This document shows, piece after piece, positions 6,440 through 12,177 of a stretch of 12,177 nucleotides of DNA. Made by a program: the position numbers and the translations under genes. The stretch's first letter is position 1; the number at the start of each line of letters is the position of its first letter. The notes under the pieces are model-generated. The model ran no database searches and was not told the origin of the DNA. It saw nothing but the letters and a program-made list of their open reading frames with translations. This DNA comes from JAHEAO01 sp041633555 (GTDB taxonomy: Bacteria; Pseudomonadota; Alphaproteobacteria; Rhodobacterales; Rhodobacteraceae), in the NCBI GenBank assembly GCA_041633555.1, contig JBFKFZ010000079.1, forward strand, positions 1 to 12,177, given 5' to 3'.

Positions 6440-6640
6440 CTAGCCGAACAGCCCCAGAAGGCCCTGCAGGCCGGTGCGGATCAGCAGGTCGACAAAGAAG
6501 AAGAATATCGCCGTAAGCGTGGCCATAACGAAAACCATGCCGGTGGTCAGCAGAACCTCGCGCCGGGTTGGCCAGACGACCTTCGCCACTTCAGCCCGCA
6601 CCTGCTGAATGAACTGAAGCGGGTTCATCGTCTTTGCCAT
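6440..6640 (-). CDS. secE: Preprotein translocase subunit SecE
   Basis: The gene encodes 66 residues, the short one-helix form of SecE that is usual outside the enterobacteria. A conserved amphipathic N-terminal segment with the family signature (QQVRAEVAKVVWPTRREVLLTT) is followed by one transmembrane helix (about residues 34-55, VFVMATLTAIFFFFVDLLI). SecE clamps SecY in the membrane and is essential for protein export. The ATG at 6640-6638 has an AGGTGA binding site about eight bases upstream. nusG follows on the same strand. A candidate promoter in the 73-base gap to tdh is listed separately. Confidence 0.96.
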   Translation of the reverse strand: MAKTMNPLQFIQQVRAEVAKVVWPTRREVLLTTGMVFVMATLTAIFFFFVDLLIRTGLQGLLGLFG

Positions 6641-6672
6641 GTCATCTCACCTGATCAACGTCGAGTATGGCG

Positions 6673-6701
6673 CAGATACGCGCTTTGCCCTACCAGTTCA
6701 A
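6673..6701 (-). promoter_or_regulatory. Candidate promoter for the secE-nusG-rplKA operon
   Basis: On the minus strand TTGAAC (6701-6696) is followed after 17 bases by TATCTG (6678-6673). Transcription would start about 25 bases before the secE ATG. The spacing is ideal, but the -10 box matches at only three positions. It lies in the short gap between the tdh stop and secE, where a promoter would be needed if secE is not read through from kbl-tdh. Confidence 0.35.
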
Positions 6702-6713
6702 GCCCGCGCAGGC

Positions 6714-7751
6714 TCACGTCCAGTCGAGAACGACCTTGCCGCTGGAGCCGCTCCGCATCACGTCGAAGCCCTTGACGAAATCGTCGACCTTCAGGCGGTG
6801 CGTGATGACATTGCGGATATCGAGCCCGTTCTGCAGCATCGCCAGCATCTTATACCAGGTCTCAAAGATCTCGCGGCCATAGACGCCCTTGATCGTGATC
6901 GCCTTGAAGACGATGCGGCTCCAGTCGACGGGGCTTTTGCCGGGGGGAATGCCGAGCAGCGCGATGCGCCCGCCCATCACCAGGGCTTCAACCATCTGGT
7001 CGAGCGCCCTCTGGTTGCCGGACATCTCCAACCCCACATCGAAGCCTTCACGCATCTTGAGGCGCTTGATCACATCCTGAAGCTCCTCCTTGGCGACGTT
7101 GACCGGCACGAGGTCGGTGACCTTCTCGGCCAGCGCGAGCCGGTCGGGGTTGATATCTGTGATCACCACGTTGCGCGCCCCGACATGGCGGGCGACGGCC
7201 GCGGCCATGATCCCGATCGGACCCGCCCCCGTGATCAGAACGTCCTCGCCCACCAGATCGAAACTCAACGCCGTATGGACGGCGTTACCTAACGGATCGA
7301 GGATTGCACCGATCTCGTCGTCCACCTCTTCGGGAAGCGGCACGACATTGAAGGCGGGCAGGCGCAGGTATTGCGCGAAGGCGCCCTGTTCGTTGACGCC
7401 GATGCCGCGTGTTTCCGGGTCGAGGTGGAATTTGCCGGCGCGGGATTGCCGCGAGGTCTTGCCGATGAGGTGCCCTTCGCCGCTGACCCTTTGGCCAAGT
7501 TGCAGGTCTTTCACATTCTTGCCGAGATCGACGATCTCGCCAGCGAATTCGTGGCCGGTCACCAAGGGAACCGGCACCGTTCTCTGCGCCCAGTCATCCC
7601 AGTTCCAGATATGTACATCGGTTCCGCATATCCCGGTCTTGTTGATCTTGATCAGCACATCATCCTCGCCGATTTCGGGCACCGGGACATAATTCATCCA
7701 GAGGCCCGGCTCCGGCTTTGCCTTGACCAGCGCCTTCATCTCATTGCTCAT
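6714..7751 (-). CDS. tdh: L-threonine 3-dehydrogenase (zinc alcohol dehydrogenase family)
   Basis: The gene encodes 345 residues, close to E. coli Tdh, oxidising L-threonine to 2-amino-3-ketobutyrate with NAD+. The GroES-like N-terminal domain carries the catalytic zinc site (Cys42 in TGICGTDVHIWNWDDW, His67-Glu68 in VTGHEFAGEIVDLG). The Rossmann domain shows the GAGPIGIMAAAVARHVGA motif and an acidic adenosine-binding residue in ITDINPDR. The four cysteines that hold the structural zinc in E. coli (93, 96, 99, 107) are replaced here by Gly97, Ser100, Ser103 and Asp111. The rest of that lobe (GEGHLIGKTSRQSRAG) aligns without gaps, so the zinc lobe has been lost but not the fold. The ATG overlaps the kbl stop in an ATGA arrangement, indicating translational coupling. 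Confidence 0.96.
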   Translation of the reverse strand: MSNEMKALVKAKPEPGLWMNYVPVPEIGEDDVLIKINKTGICGTDVHIWNWDDWAQRTVPVPLVTGHEFAGEIVDLGKNVKDLQLGQRVSGEGHLIGKTSRQSRAGKFHLDPETRGIGVNEQGAFAQYLRLPAFNVVPLPEEVDDEIGAILDPLGNAVHTALSFDLVGEDVLITGAGPIGIMAAAVARHVGARNVVITDINPDRLALAEKVTDLVPVNVAKEELQDVIKRLKMREGFDVGLEMSGNQRALDQMVEALVMGGRIALLGIPPGKSPVDWSRIVFKAITIKGVYGREIFETWYKMLAMLQNGLDIRNVITHRLKVDDFVKGFDVMRSGSSGKVVLDWT

Positions 7752-8953
7752 GACAATACTCCTGTTTCGCGGCCGGCCTTGGCGAAAGCCTCGAGCGCGC
7801 GGTCAAGTTGGTCGCGGGTCAAGGCGGCGTTCATCTGCGTTCTGATCCGCGCCTTGCCCCTCGGGACGACCGGAAAGAAGAACCCGGCGACATAGACCCC
7901 ATGCTCAAATAGCCGCGCCGCCAGGTCCTGCGCAAGTCGCGCCTCGCCCAGCATGACAGGAACGATCGGATGCTCACCGGGCAGCAGGTCGTAGCCGAGG
8001 TCGGTAAGGCCTTTGCGCCAGTAGCCGGCATTTTCGAACAGGCGCGCACGCAGATCATCGCTGTCGGCGACCAGCTTCAGCACTTCGATCGAGGCAGCAA
8101 CGATCGACGGGGCAAGCGCGTTCGAGAACAGGTAAGGCCGGGCGCTCTGGCGCAACAGGTCGATCACCGGCTGAGGTCCGGCGATGTAACCGCCCATGGC
8201 TCCGCCCAGGGCCTTGCCAAGCGTGCCGGTCAGGATGTCAACCTTTTCCGCGACACCGAAATGCGCCGGCGTTCCCGCCCCATTCGGCCCCATGAAACCG
8301 GTCGCATGGCAGTCATCGACCATCACGATGGCGTCGTAACGCTCCGCAAGATCTGTGAGTTCCGGCAGTCGCGCCAGATAACCGTCCATCGAGAAGACGC
8401 CATCCGTCGCAATCATGATATGGCGGGCGCCCTCGGCGTGTGCCGCCTTAAGCTGCGCCTCGAGATCGTCCATGTCGGAATTGGCATAGCGGTAGCGCTT
8501 TGCCTTGCACAGCCGCACCCCGTCGATAATCGAGGCGTGGTTCAGGCTGTCGGAAATGATGGCATCCTCGGGACCCAGGAGCGGCTCGAAGAGGCCGCCA
8601 TTGGCGTCGAAGCAGGCCGCGAAAAGGATACTGTCCTCTTTGCCCAGAAACGCTGCCAGGTCACGCTCCAGTTCCCGGTGCAGGTCCTGGGTGCCACAGA
8701 TGAAGCGGACGCTGGCCATACCATATCCGTGCGCGTCGAGTGCGGATTTTGCGGCGGCAACGAGGCGGGGGTGATTGGCAAGCCCAAGATAGTTGTTCGC
8801 GCAGAGGTTGATGACTTCGCGGATCTCGTTCCTGTATTCGACATCGATCACGCCGCCTTGCGCCGAGATGATCGGGCGCTCGGTCTTCATCATCCCGGCC
8901 TCGTCAATCTCAAGGAGAGTGGATCTGACCTGGTCGAGGAAACGTTCTTTCAT
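7748..8953 (-). CDS. kbl: Glycine C-acetyltransferase (2-amino-3-ketobutyrate CoA ligase)
   Basis: The gene encodes 401 residues of a PLP-dependent alpha-oxoamine synthase that cleaves 2-amino-3-ketobutyrate with CoA into glycine and acetyl-CoA. It takes the product of Tdh before it decomposes to aminoacetone. The PLP lysine is Lys247 in TGTLGKALGGAMGG. Other family segments are NNYLGLANHPRL, CGTQDLHRELE, SLNHASIIDG and VMVDDCHATGFMGPNG. The start at 8953-8951 gives MKERFLDQVRSTLLEI, matching the family, with GGA about seven bases upstream. The frame is open to 9049, but that extension is not conserved-looking. It is the first gene of a kbl-tdh pair with a 4-base overlap. Confidence 0.96.
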   Translation of the reverse strand: MKERFLDQVRSTLLEIDEAGMMKTERPIISAQGGVIDVEYRNEIREVINLCANNYLGLANHPRLVAAAKSALDAHGYGMASVRFICGTQDLHRELERDLAAFLGKEDSILFAACFDANGGLFEPLLGPEDAIISDSLNHASIIDGVRLCKAKRYRYANSDMDDLEAQLKAAHAEGARHIMIATDGVFSMDGYLARLPELTDLAERYDAIVMVDDCHATGFMGPNGAGTPAHFGVAEKVDILTGTLGKALGGAMGGYIAGPQPVIDLLRQSARPYLFSNALAPSIVAASIEVLKLVADSDDLRARLFENAGYWRKGLTDLGYDLLPGEHPIVPVMLGEARLAQDLAARLFEHGVYVAGFFFPVVPRGKARIRTQMNAALTRDQLDRALEAFAKAGRETGVLS

Positions 8954-9092
8954 CGTTTTCCAGCCTTTATGAGGTTGTCGCGGCACGGAGGAGATTTCGA
9001 TCAGGGTGATGCAAGATTGGCGCGCCCACAACCAAAGCATGCCGATCATGATGCATTTTGGACCCAGTTCGCCGCATTTATGCTAAAGTGCC

Positions 9093-9106
9093 GTCAATGA
9101 ATTGAC
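9093..9106. promoter_or_regulatory. Palindrome GTCAAT-GA-ATTGAC upstream of kbl and the acidic-repeat gene
   Basis: A perfect inverted repeat of six-base arms with a 2-base centre lies in the 242-base divergent gap, 139 bases before kbl and 89 bases before the ATG at 9196. It overlaps TTGACA on the plus strand (9103-9108) and TTGACG on the minus strand (9096-9091), which could be -35 boxes. A repressor-type operator is plausible. No matching regulator family is recognised. Confidence 0.35.
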
Positions 9107-9195
9107 AGGATTCTCGGATTCGGCGAACTGAACGTCGAACGAATGCGTCAGAGGACTCGAAACCTGTGCTGGAATTTCCAAAGGGGCAATTGAAA

Positions 9196-9657
9196 ATGAT
9201 TCGCAAACTCCTGATGATTACGACGATGGCCTTGGTGGGCGGTCAAGCTGGCGCGACCGGGCTGATGGATTCCTCGCTGGAAGATCCTCGTGTTGCGCTT
9301 CTCACCGAAGAACAGCGCAATATCTGCTACCGCGAGGAGTTGGATCCGGCGGAGCTGGCCTGGCTGCGGAAGTCACCGGACTTCGATTTGATCCTGAACG
9401 AGGCGCTGGAAAATTGCCCGGAGATCGCGCTCCTTCTGGTGGACACGCCGACGGCAACGACGCGGGACGAGCCCGACGAGCGTCCAGGAGCCTCGGGTGG
9501 CAATGAACGCATTCCCGAGAGGGATCCGAAGGATAAGCCCAAGGACGATCCGCAAGATGAGCCCGAGGATGAACCTGAGGACGAGCCTGAGGATGATCCT
9601 GAAGACGATCCAAAGGACCCGCCTGAGGAAGATTGTCGCTCCATCGAGTGCGATTGA
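9196..9657 (+). CDS. Small exported acidic Asp/Pro/Glu-repeat protein, function unknown
   Basis: The gene encodes 153 residues and is not recognised as a named family. A Sec signal peptide spans about residues 1-20 (MIRKLLMITTMALVGGQAGA). A short, probably helical region follows (about 25-85) with two cysteines (44 and 74). A low-complexity tail holds seven tandem tetrapeptides of the form D-x-P-x (residues 113-140: DKPK, DDPQ, three DEPE, DDPE, DDPK). The C-terminus ends with a Cys pair in CRSIEC. The ATG at 9196 has AAGGGG about nine bases upstream; an in-frame GTG at 9166 would put ten residues before the signal peptide. The tail is strongly acidic and proline-rich, which suggests an extended spacer or a cation-binding arm in the periplasm or outside the cell. 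It converges on a LapG-like protease gene. Confidence 0.75.
   Translation: MIRKLLMITTMALVGGQAGATGLMDSSLEDPRVALLTEEQRNICYREELDPAELAWLRKSPDFDLILNEALENCPEIALLLVDTPTATTRDEPDERPGASGGNERIPERDPKDKPKDDPQDEPEDEPEDEPEDDPEDDPKDPPEEDCRSIECD
9532..9615 (+). repeat. In-frame 12-bp tandem repeat array (seven units)
   Basis: Seven 12-base units encode D-x-P-x tetrapeptides. The three central units differ only at synonymous positions (gat/gac, gag/gaa, ccc/cct), while outer units have amino acid changes. The array could vary in length by slippage or recombination without shifting the frame. Confidence 0.8.
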
Positions 9658-9712
9658 CGCTCTGTCTGCTCAAGCACCTGCGCTCATGAGGGCGATGGTA
9701 GAGATCTGAGAC

Positions 9713-9745
9713 AAGGCCGGCGCGCAGAAGGGGCGTCGGCCTTTT
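9713..9745 (+). terminator. Rho-independent terminator after the acidic-repeat gene
   Basis: The arms AAGGCCGGCGC (9713-9723) and GCGTCGGCCTT (9733-9743) pair over 11 positions with one G-U, around a 9-base loop. Four T residues (9742-9745) end the structure. On the minus strand the wobble becomes an A-C mismatch and no U-run follows, so it acts mainly on the plus-strand transcript. It lies 55 bases after the stop codon. Confidence 0.6.
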
Positions 9746-9827
9746 GGTTCGTTGGCGTCGGGAAATCGCCAGGAATCGTAAACAATAGATGCTTGAGAGC
9801 AGTCCAAGGGCCAGCGGGCCGACGACA

Positions 9828-10478
9828 CTACCTCATCGCGACGACCGGCGCGGATCCAATCGGAATGCGTCCTCCCGCAAAGATGGCGTCCCACGTGCTG
9901 GGATTGCGCGGGTTCTGGAGCTTCAGAAACGTGTAGTTGGTATCGACCCAGTGCCTGATGCGGTTGTCGAGGCTATCGAGGACAAGGTCGCCGGAAGTCG
10001 TCCGCAGGACCAGCACCGCATGACGTCCAGCCTTTAGATCCAGAACAGTCGCAATCAACAGGGCGCTGGCTGGTATCCCCGCCTCAAGAAGCCGCAATTT
10101 TTTCAAGAGGACAAGGTCTTCGCAATCTCCTCCGCGTTTCGTGGGAAGCGCCCAGACTTCATCCTTGCGGTATTGCGCACGATCCGAGATCTGGCGGGTC
10201 TGGCGGTTGACCGAACGGTTGATCCTGTCGGCCAGCTTGAGGACACCCGCCCCTCCGACGGCATTTGCACCGCTCCGCGCGCAAACCCAGCCATGAGAAC
10301 CACAAAGCCCCTTGAATCCATCGGGCGCGGCGATCGATTTCTTGGCAGTGAGGTGGGCGAAGTCTCGCGGCCCAGCGGACACCTGAGAGGACGACATAAG
10401 GACGAAAATGATCGAAACCGTCGTGCAAATCGGCCAACCGAATAGCCATGGCAGTTTGATGGCAGCACCCAATCCCAT
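9828..10478 (-). CDS. Periplasmic transglutaminase-like cysteine protease (BTLCP/LapG family)
   Basis: The gene encodes 216 residues. An N-terminal hydrophobic signal segment (about 8-35, ending QVSA before GPRD) implies export. The body matches the bacterial transglutaminase-like cysteine proteinase family, of which LapG is the best-studied member. LapG cleaves the N-terminal retention module of large surface adhesins and is controlled by the c-di-GMP receptor LapD. The catalytic triad is visible: Cys119 in RGGDCEDLVLLKK, His153 in AGRHAVLVL and Asp168 in LVLDSLDN. Neither a LapD-like receptor nor an adhesin lies in the window, so the LapG role is not established. The chosen ATG (10478-10476) has only a weak binding site (GGATGA). 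The gene runs toward the acidic-repeat gene, with 170 bases between the stop codons. Confidence 0.85.
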   Translation of the reverse strand: MGLGAAIKLPWLFGWPICTTVSIIFVLMSSSQVSAGPRDFAHLTAKKSIAAPDGFKGLCGSHGWVCARSGANAVGGAGVLKLADRINRSVNRQTRQISDRAQYRKDEVWALPTKRGGDCEDLVLLKKLRLLEAGIPASALLIATVLDLKAGRHAVLVLRTTSGDLVLDSLDNRIRHWVDTNYTFLKLQNPRNPSTWDAIFAGGRIPIGSAPVVAMR

Positions 10479-10680
10479 TCGATGTCATCCACGTTGCAGC
10501 GTCGCGTTCAAGACAGCGACCGATGACTCATGCTGCCATTGAATGTTGACTAAATCGTGGTCGGGGGGTGGGGAAGCGGTGTTGTCTTTGCGGATTCATG
10601 TGGGCATGGAAATGCTCAAGCGGCACCCGAGAGCGGCGCTTTCCCGCCTAGATACCAGATGACGTAACGGAAGCCTGGCC
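10479..10680. other. Non-coding gap between the protease gene and the tRNA-Trp fragment
   Basis: No gene is seen in these 202 bases. They should hold the protease promoter on the minus strand, but no good -35/-10 pair is evident. A G-rich run of six and four G residues separated by one T (about 10563-10573) is the only notable composition feature. Confidence 0.4.
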
Positions 10681-10730
10681 TGGCCGGGGTTGGGGGACTC
10701 GAACCCACGACCCTCGGTTTTGGAGACCGA
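10681..10730 (-). pseudogene. tRNA-Trp (anticodon CCA) 3' fragment, probable attachment-site remnant
   Basis: Reading the minus strand, the anticodon arm is intact: TCGGT (10730-10726), loop CTCCAAA with anticodon CCA (10725-10719), ACCGA (10718-10714). Next come variable bases GGGTC, T arm GTGGG-TTCGAGT-CCCCC (10708-10692, one U-C mismatch), acceptor 3' strand AACCCCG, G73 and an encoded CCA (10683-10681). A 5' acceptor complementary to AACCCCG and a normal D arm are both absent. An AGGGGCT at 10771-10765 pairs at only five of seven positions and lies 15 bases too far away. Retention of only the 3' half of a tRNA gene is typical of the att duplication left by tRNA-targeting integrases. A very divergent or degenerating full tRNA is the alternative. 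Confidence 0.65.
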
Positions 10731-11110
10731 CCCCCTACTGTTGTCGTCCAACCAGAGCGAATTCAGCCCCTTAGCGGATCAATAAGTTACATGGAAAATG
10801 CCAACCAAGGACATTCAATTCGTATACCCTGACAGCCCAGAAATTAGCCGCCGCCTAGAGGCTGGCCGACCAGTAAATCAGGTTGTTTCCGGCTACCTTA
10901 GGGCAAGAAAGTCCGCCGGCAGGACTGCCAAGAACGTAACCGTCAGTTGCAGATTGTGGGCGCGCGAGGCCAGCCCTTTCAACTCGACATGGTCCAGCAC
11001 GACATTTACGTTCTCGCAGGAAGTACAATGAGCCAGTAGAAAATGGTCGGTTTGTGGGTTTTGGCTCTAAGAGCAGGAACTGTGCCAGGCGCAATTCAGG
11101 AATTACAGCG
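10731..11110. other. Sparse region right of the tRNA fragment, no recognised gene
   Basis: These 380 bases are less GC-rich than the backbone and hold no recognised gene, promoter or RNA. The only candidate is a short plus-strand frame at 10798, listed separately. No integrase, excisionase or transposase sequence is visible. An AGGA about nine bases before 11111 is the binding site of the next gene. Confidence 0.4.
10798..11031 (+). CDS. Possible small hypothetical protein or gene remnant
   Basis: This 77-codon frame starts MPTKDIQFVYPDSPEISRRL. An in-frame TAA lies three codons before the ATG, and a weak GGA lies just upstream. The first half has a protein-like composition. The second half, rich in Ser, Thr and Arg, looks less so, which would fit a truncated or frameshifted gene. 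No family is recognised and it may be spurious. Confidence 0.2.
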   Translation: MPTKDIQFVYPDSPEISRRLEAGRPVNQVVSGYLRARKSAGRTAKNVTVSCRLWAREASPFNSTWSSTTFTFSQEVQ

Positions 11111-12177
11111 ATGCGAGACAAACGTAAGGCTATCCTTCATATAGGTGTAGAGAAGACCGGTTCGACATCAATCCAGCAAGCGCTAGCTGGCAGTCGCGAC
11201 CAGCTTCGTGCCGCCGGAGTATTATTTCCCAAGAGCGCAGGGCCGAAAAATCACACCAGGTTAGTTGCATCGTGCCTCGACGACGACGTCTTTGACAACG
11301 TGAAGGCGAATAATCTTGCTCGAACAGGACTAGATTCGACGCACTATCGTGCCTCCTTTCTTGCAGATTTCCAATCCGAGCTGGGCGAGGGGCCGGATTG
11401 GGACACTCTGGTAATCTCGTCCGAGCTAATATCGAGTCGGCTTCATGTACAGAGCGAGGTAATGCGACTTATCAGCCTACTCCTGAGATATGTCGCGCAG
11501 ATCGAGGTCGTGGTGTTCTTGCGCCGGCAGGACCGGCTGGCTGTCAGCCGTTTTAGTTCCGCCCTGCGAGCGGGCCACAGTAGGTATGACGGTGTCTTCA
11601 ACGACCTCTCGTCAAACTCTTTCTTGTCGTATCCGCAGGAGCGGCCCGTCAATGATATGACCGAATTCTTCGACTATGACAGGCTTTTGGCGCGGTTTGA
11701 GGGCTTAGGCAAAGAGGTGACGGTGACGCCACATATCTACGATCCGCCAAGCGGGCGCTGTGACCCTGTCTTAACACTTCTCTCCCATCTCGGCCCGGCC
11801 GCTGAGACCGTGACACTTCCAGAAGGGGGGGCAATGCTGAACCCTGCGATGAGCGCGGCGGCGGCATGGGTTATTGCTGTTCTAAACGCAGACCAACCGC
11901 CGCGATTACCTAGCGGTCAACGTGATGGTCTGAGACAGGCGCTGCTGCGTCGTGTCGAGGCCGAGGTCAAAGGCGATCCGAGAAAGGTGCCTCGAACAGA
12001 TGCCGAGGAATTTCTCGCACGCTTTGCATCAAGTAACGAGGCTGTGCGCAAACGCTATTTTTCGCGGCAGGTCACACTGTTCGATGGGGATTTTGGTGAC
12101 CTCCCTGCGGCCGTCGATGATAGCGATCTTGAGATAAAGTATATGCATCTCGTGACCCGCTACCGAGCTGAATGGGA
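11111..12177 (+). CDS. Sulfotransferase-like protein (3' end beyond window)
   Basis: An open frame of 355 codons runs off the right edge. The N-terminus has HIGVEKTGSTSIQ (residues 10-22), which matches the 5'-phosphosulfate-binding loop of PAPS-dependent sulfotransferases in the bacterial form HIGxxKTGSTSIQ. A second segment, VVVFLRRQDRLAVSRF (about 133-148), matches the 3'-phosphate-binding strand-helix region of the same fold. Such proteins commonly sit in surface polysaccharide clusters, where they sulfate glycans, but the acceptor cannot be told from sequence. The ATG at 11111 has AGGA nine bases upstream. Codon choice is unlike the neighbours: TTA, CTA, ATA, AGA and AGG recur, whereas the ribosomal genes almost avoid them. 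This fits recent acquisition within an island. Confidence 0.75.
   Translation, partial: MRDKRKAILHIGVEKTGSTSIQQALAGSRDQLRAAGVLFPKSAGPKNHTRLVASCLDDDVFDNVKANNLARTGLDSTHYRASFLADFQSELGEGPDWDTLVISSELISSRLHVQSEVMRLISLLLRYVAQIEVVVFLRRQDRLAVSRFSSALRAGHSRYDGVFNDLSSNSFLSYPQERPVNDMTEFFDYDRLLARFEGLGKEVTVTPHIYDPPSGRCDPVLTLLSHLGPAAETVTLPEGGAMLNPAMSAAAAWVIAVLNADQPPRLPSGQRDGLRQALLRRVEAEVKGDPRKVPRTDAEEFLARFASSNEAVRKRYFSRQVTLFDGDFGDLPAAVDDSDLEIKYMHLVTRYRAEW

Noticed and set aside
7970..9100. 376-codon plus-strand frame opposite kbl
   Set aside because: Antisense shadow of a clearly identified enzyme, with no ribosome binding site and no recognisable domain.
9327..9677. Minus-strand frame with a Ser-Gly-Ser repeat opposite the acidic-repeat gene
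   Set aside because: The repeat is the antisense reading of the D-x-P-x codons. It lacks a signal peptide and a plausible start, while the plus-strand gene has both.
10681..10771. Intact tRNA-Trp using AGGGGCT (10771-10765) as the 5' acceptor
   Set aside because: Only five of seven acceptor pairs form, the distance from position 1 to the anticodon is 15 bases too long, and no D stem can be drawn.
1..12177. CRISPR array, insertion sequence ends, or transposase genes
   Set aside because: No regularly spaced direct repeats with unique spacers, no terminal inverted repeats with target duplications, and no transposase motif were seen on either strand.

Overview
The window is a GC-rich stretch of alphaproteobacterial chromosome. 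It most likely comes from the Rhodobacteraceae (Roseobacter group). This is inferred from the RplJ, RplK and Tdh sequences and from a VPLPA-CTERM protein, a sorting-signal class common in that family. The backbone is the conserved transcription/translation cluster, read on the minus strand from right to left: secE, nusG, rplK, rplA, then rplJ, rplL and the 5' end of rpoB, which runs off the left edge.

The cluster is split between rplA and rplJ by a 2.3-kb insert. The insert holds phhA (phenylalanine 4-monooxygenase, minus) divergent from an Lrp/AsnC-family regulator (plus), then a secreted VPLPA-CTERM protein (plus) with its own near-consensus promoter. A strong bidirectional hairpin terminator separates the CTERM gene from rplA, so secE-nusG-rplKA and rplJL-rpoB are probably separate transcripts. 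rplJ starts with GTG and has a long leader that can fold in two exclusive ways around its ribosome binding site. The rplL-rpoB spacer holds two tandem hairpins suited to processing or attenuation.

Upstream of secE lies kbl-tdh, a translationally coupled pair for threonine breakdown to glycine and acetyl-CoA. The Tdh lacks all four cysteines of the usual structural zinc lobe. To its right, a small exported protein with an acidic, proline-rich seven-unit tetrapeptide repeat (plus) converges on a LapG-like periplasmic cysteine protease of the BTLCP family (minus).

At about 10.68-10.73 kb lies the 3' half of a tRNA-Trp gene (anticodon arm, T arm, acceptor 3' strand and CCA), without a matching 5' half. 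Beyond it the sequence becomes less GC-rich, uses rare codons, is sparsely coding, and carries a sulfotransferase-like gene that runs off the right edge. The simplest reading is an attachment-site scar marking the boundary between the backbone on the left and an integrated genomic island on the right.
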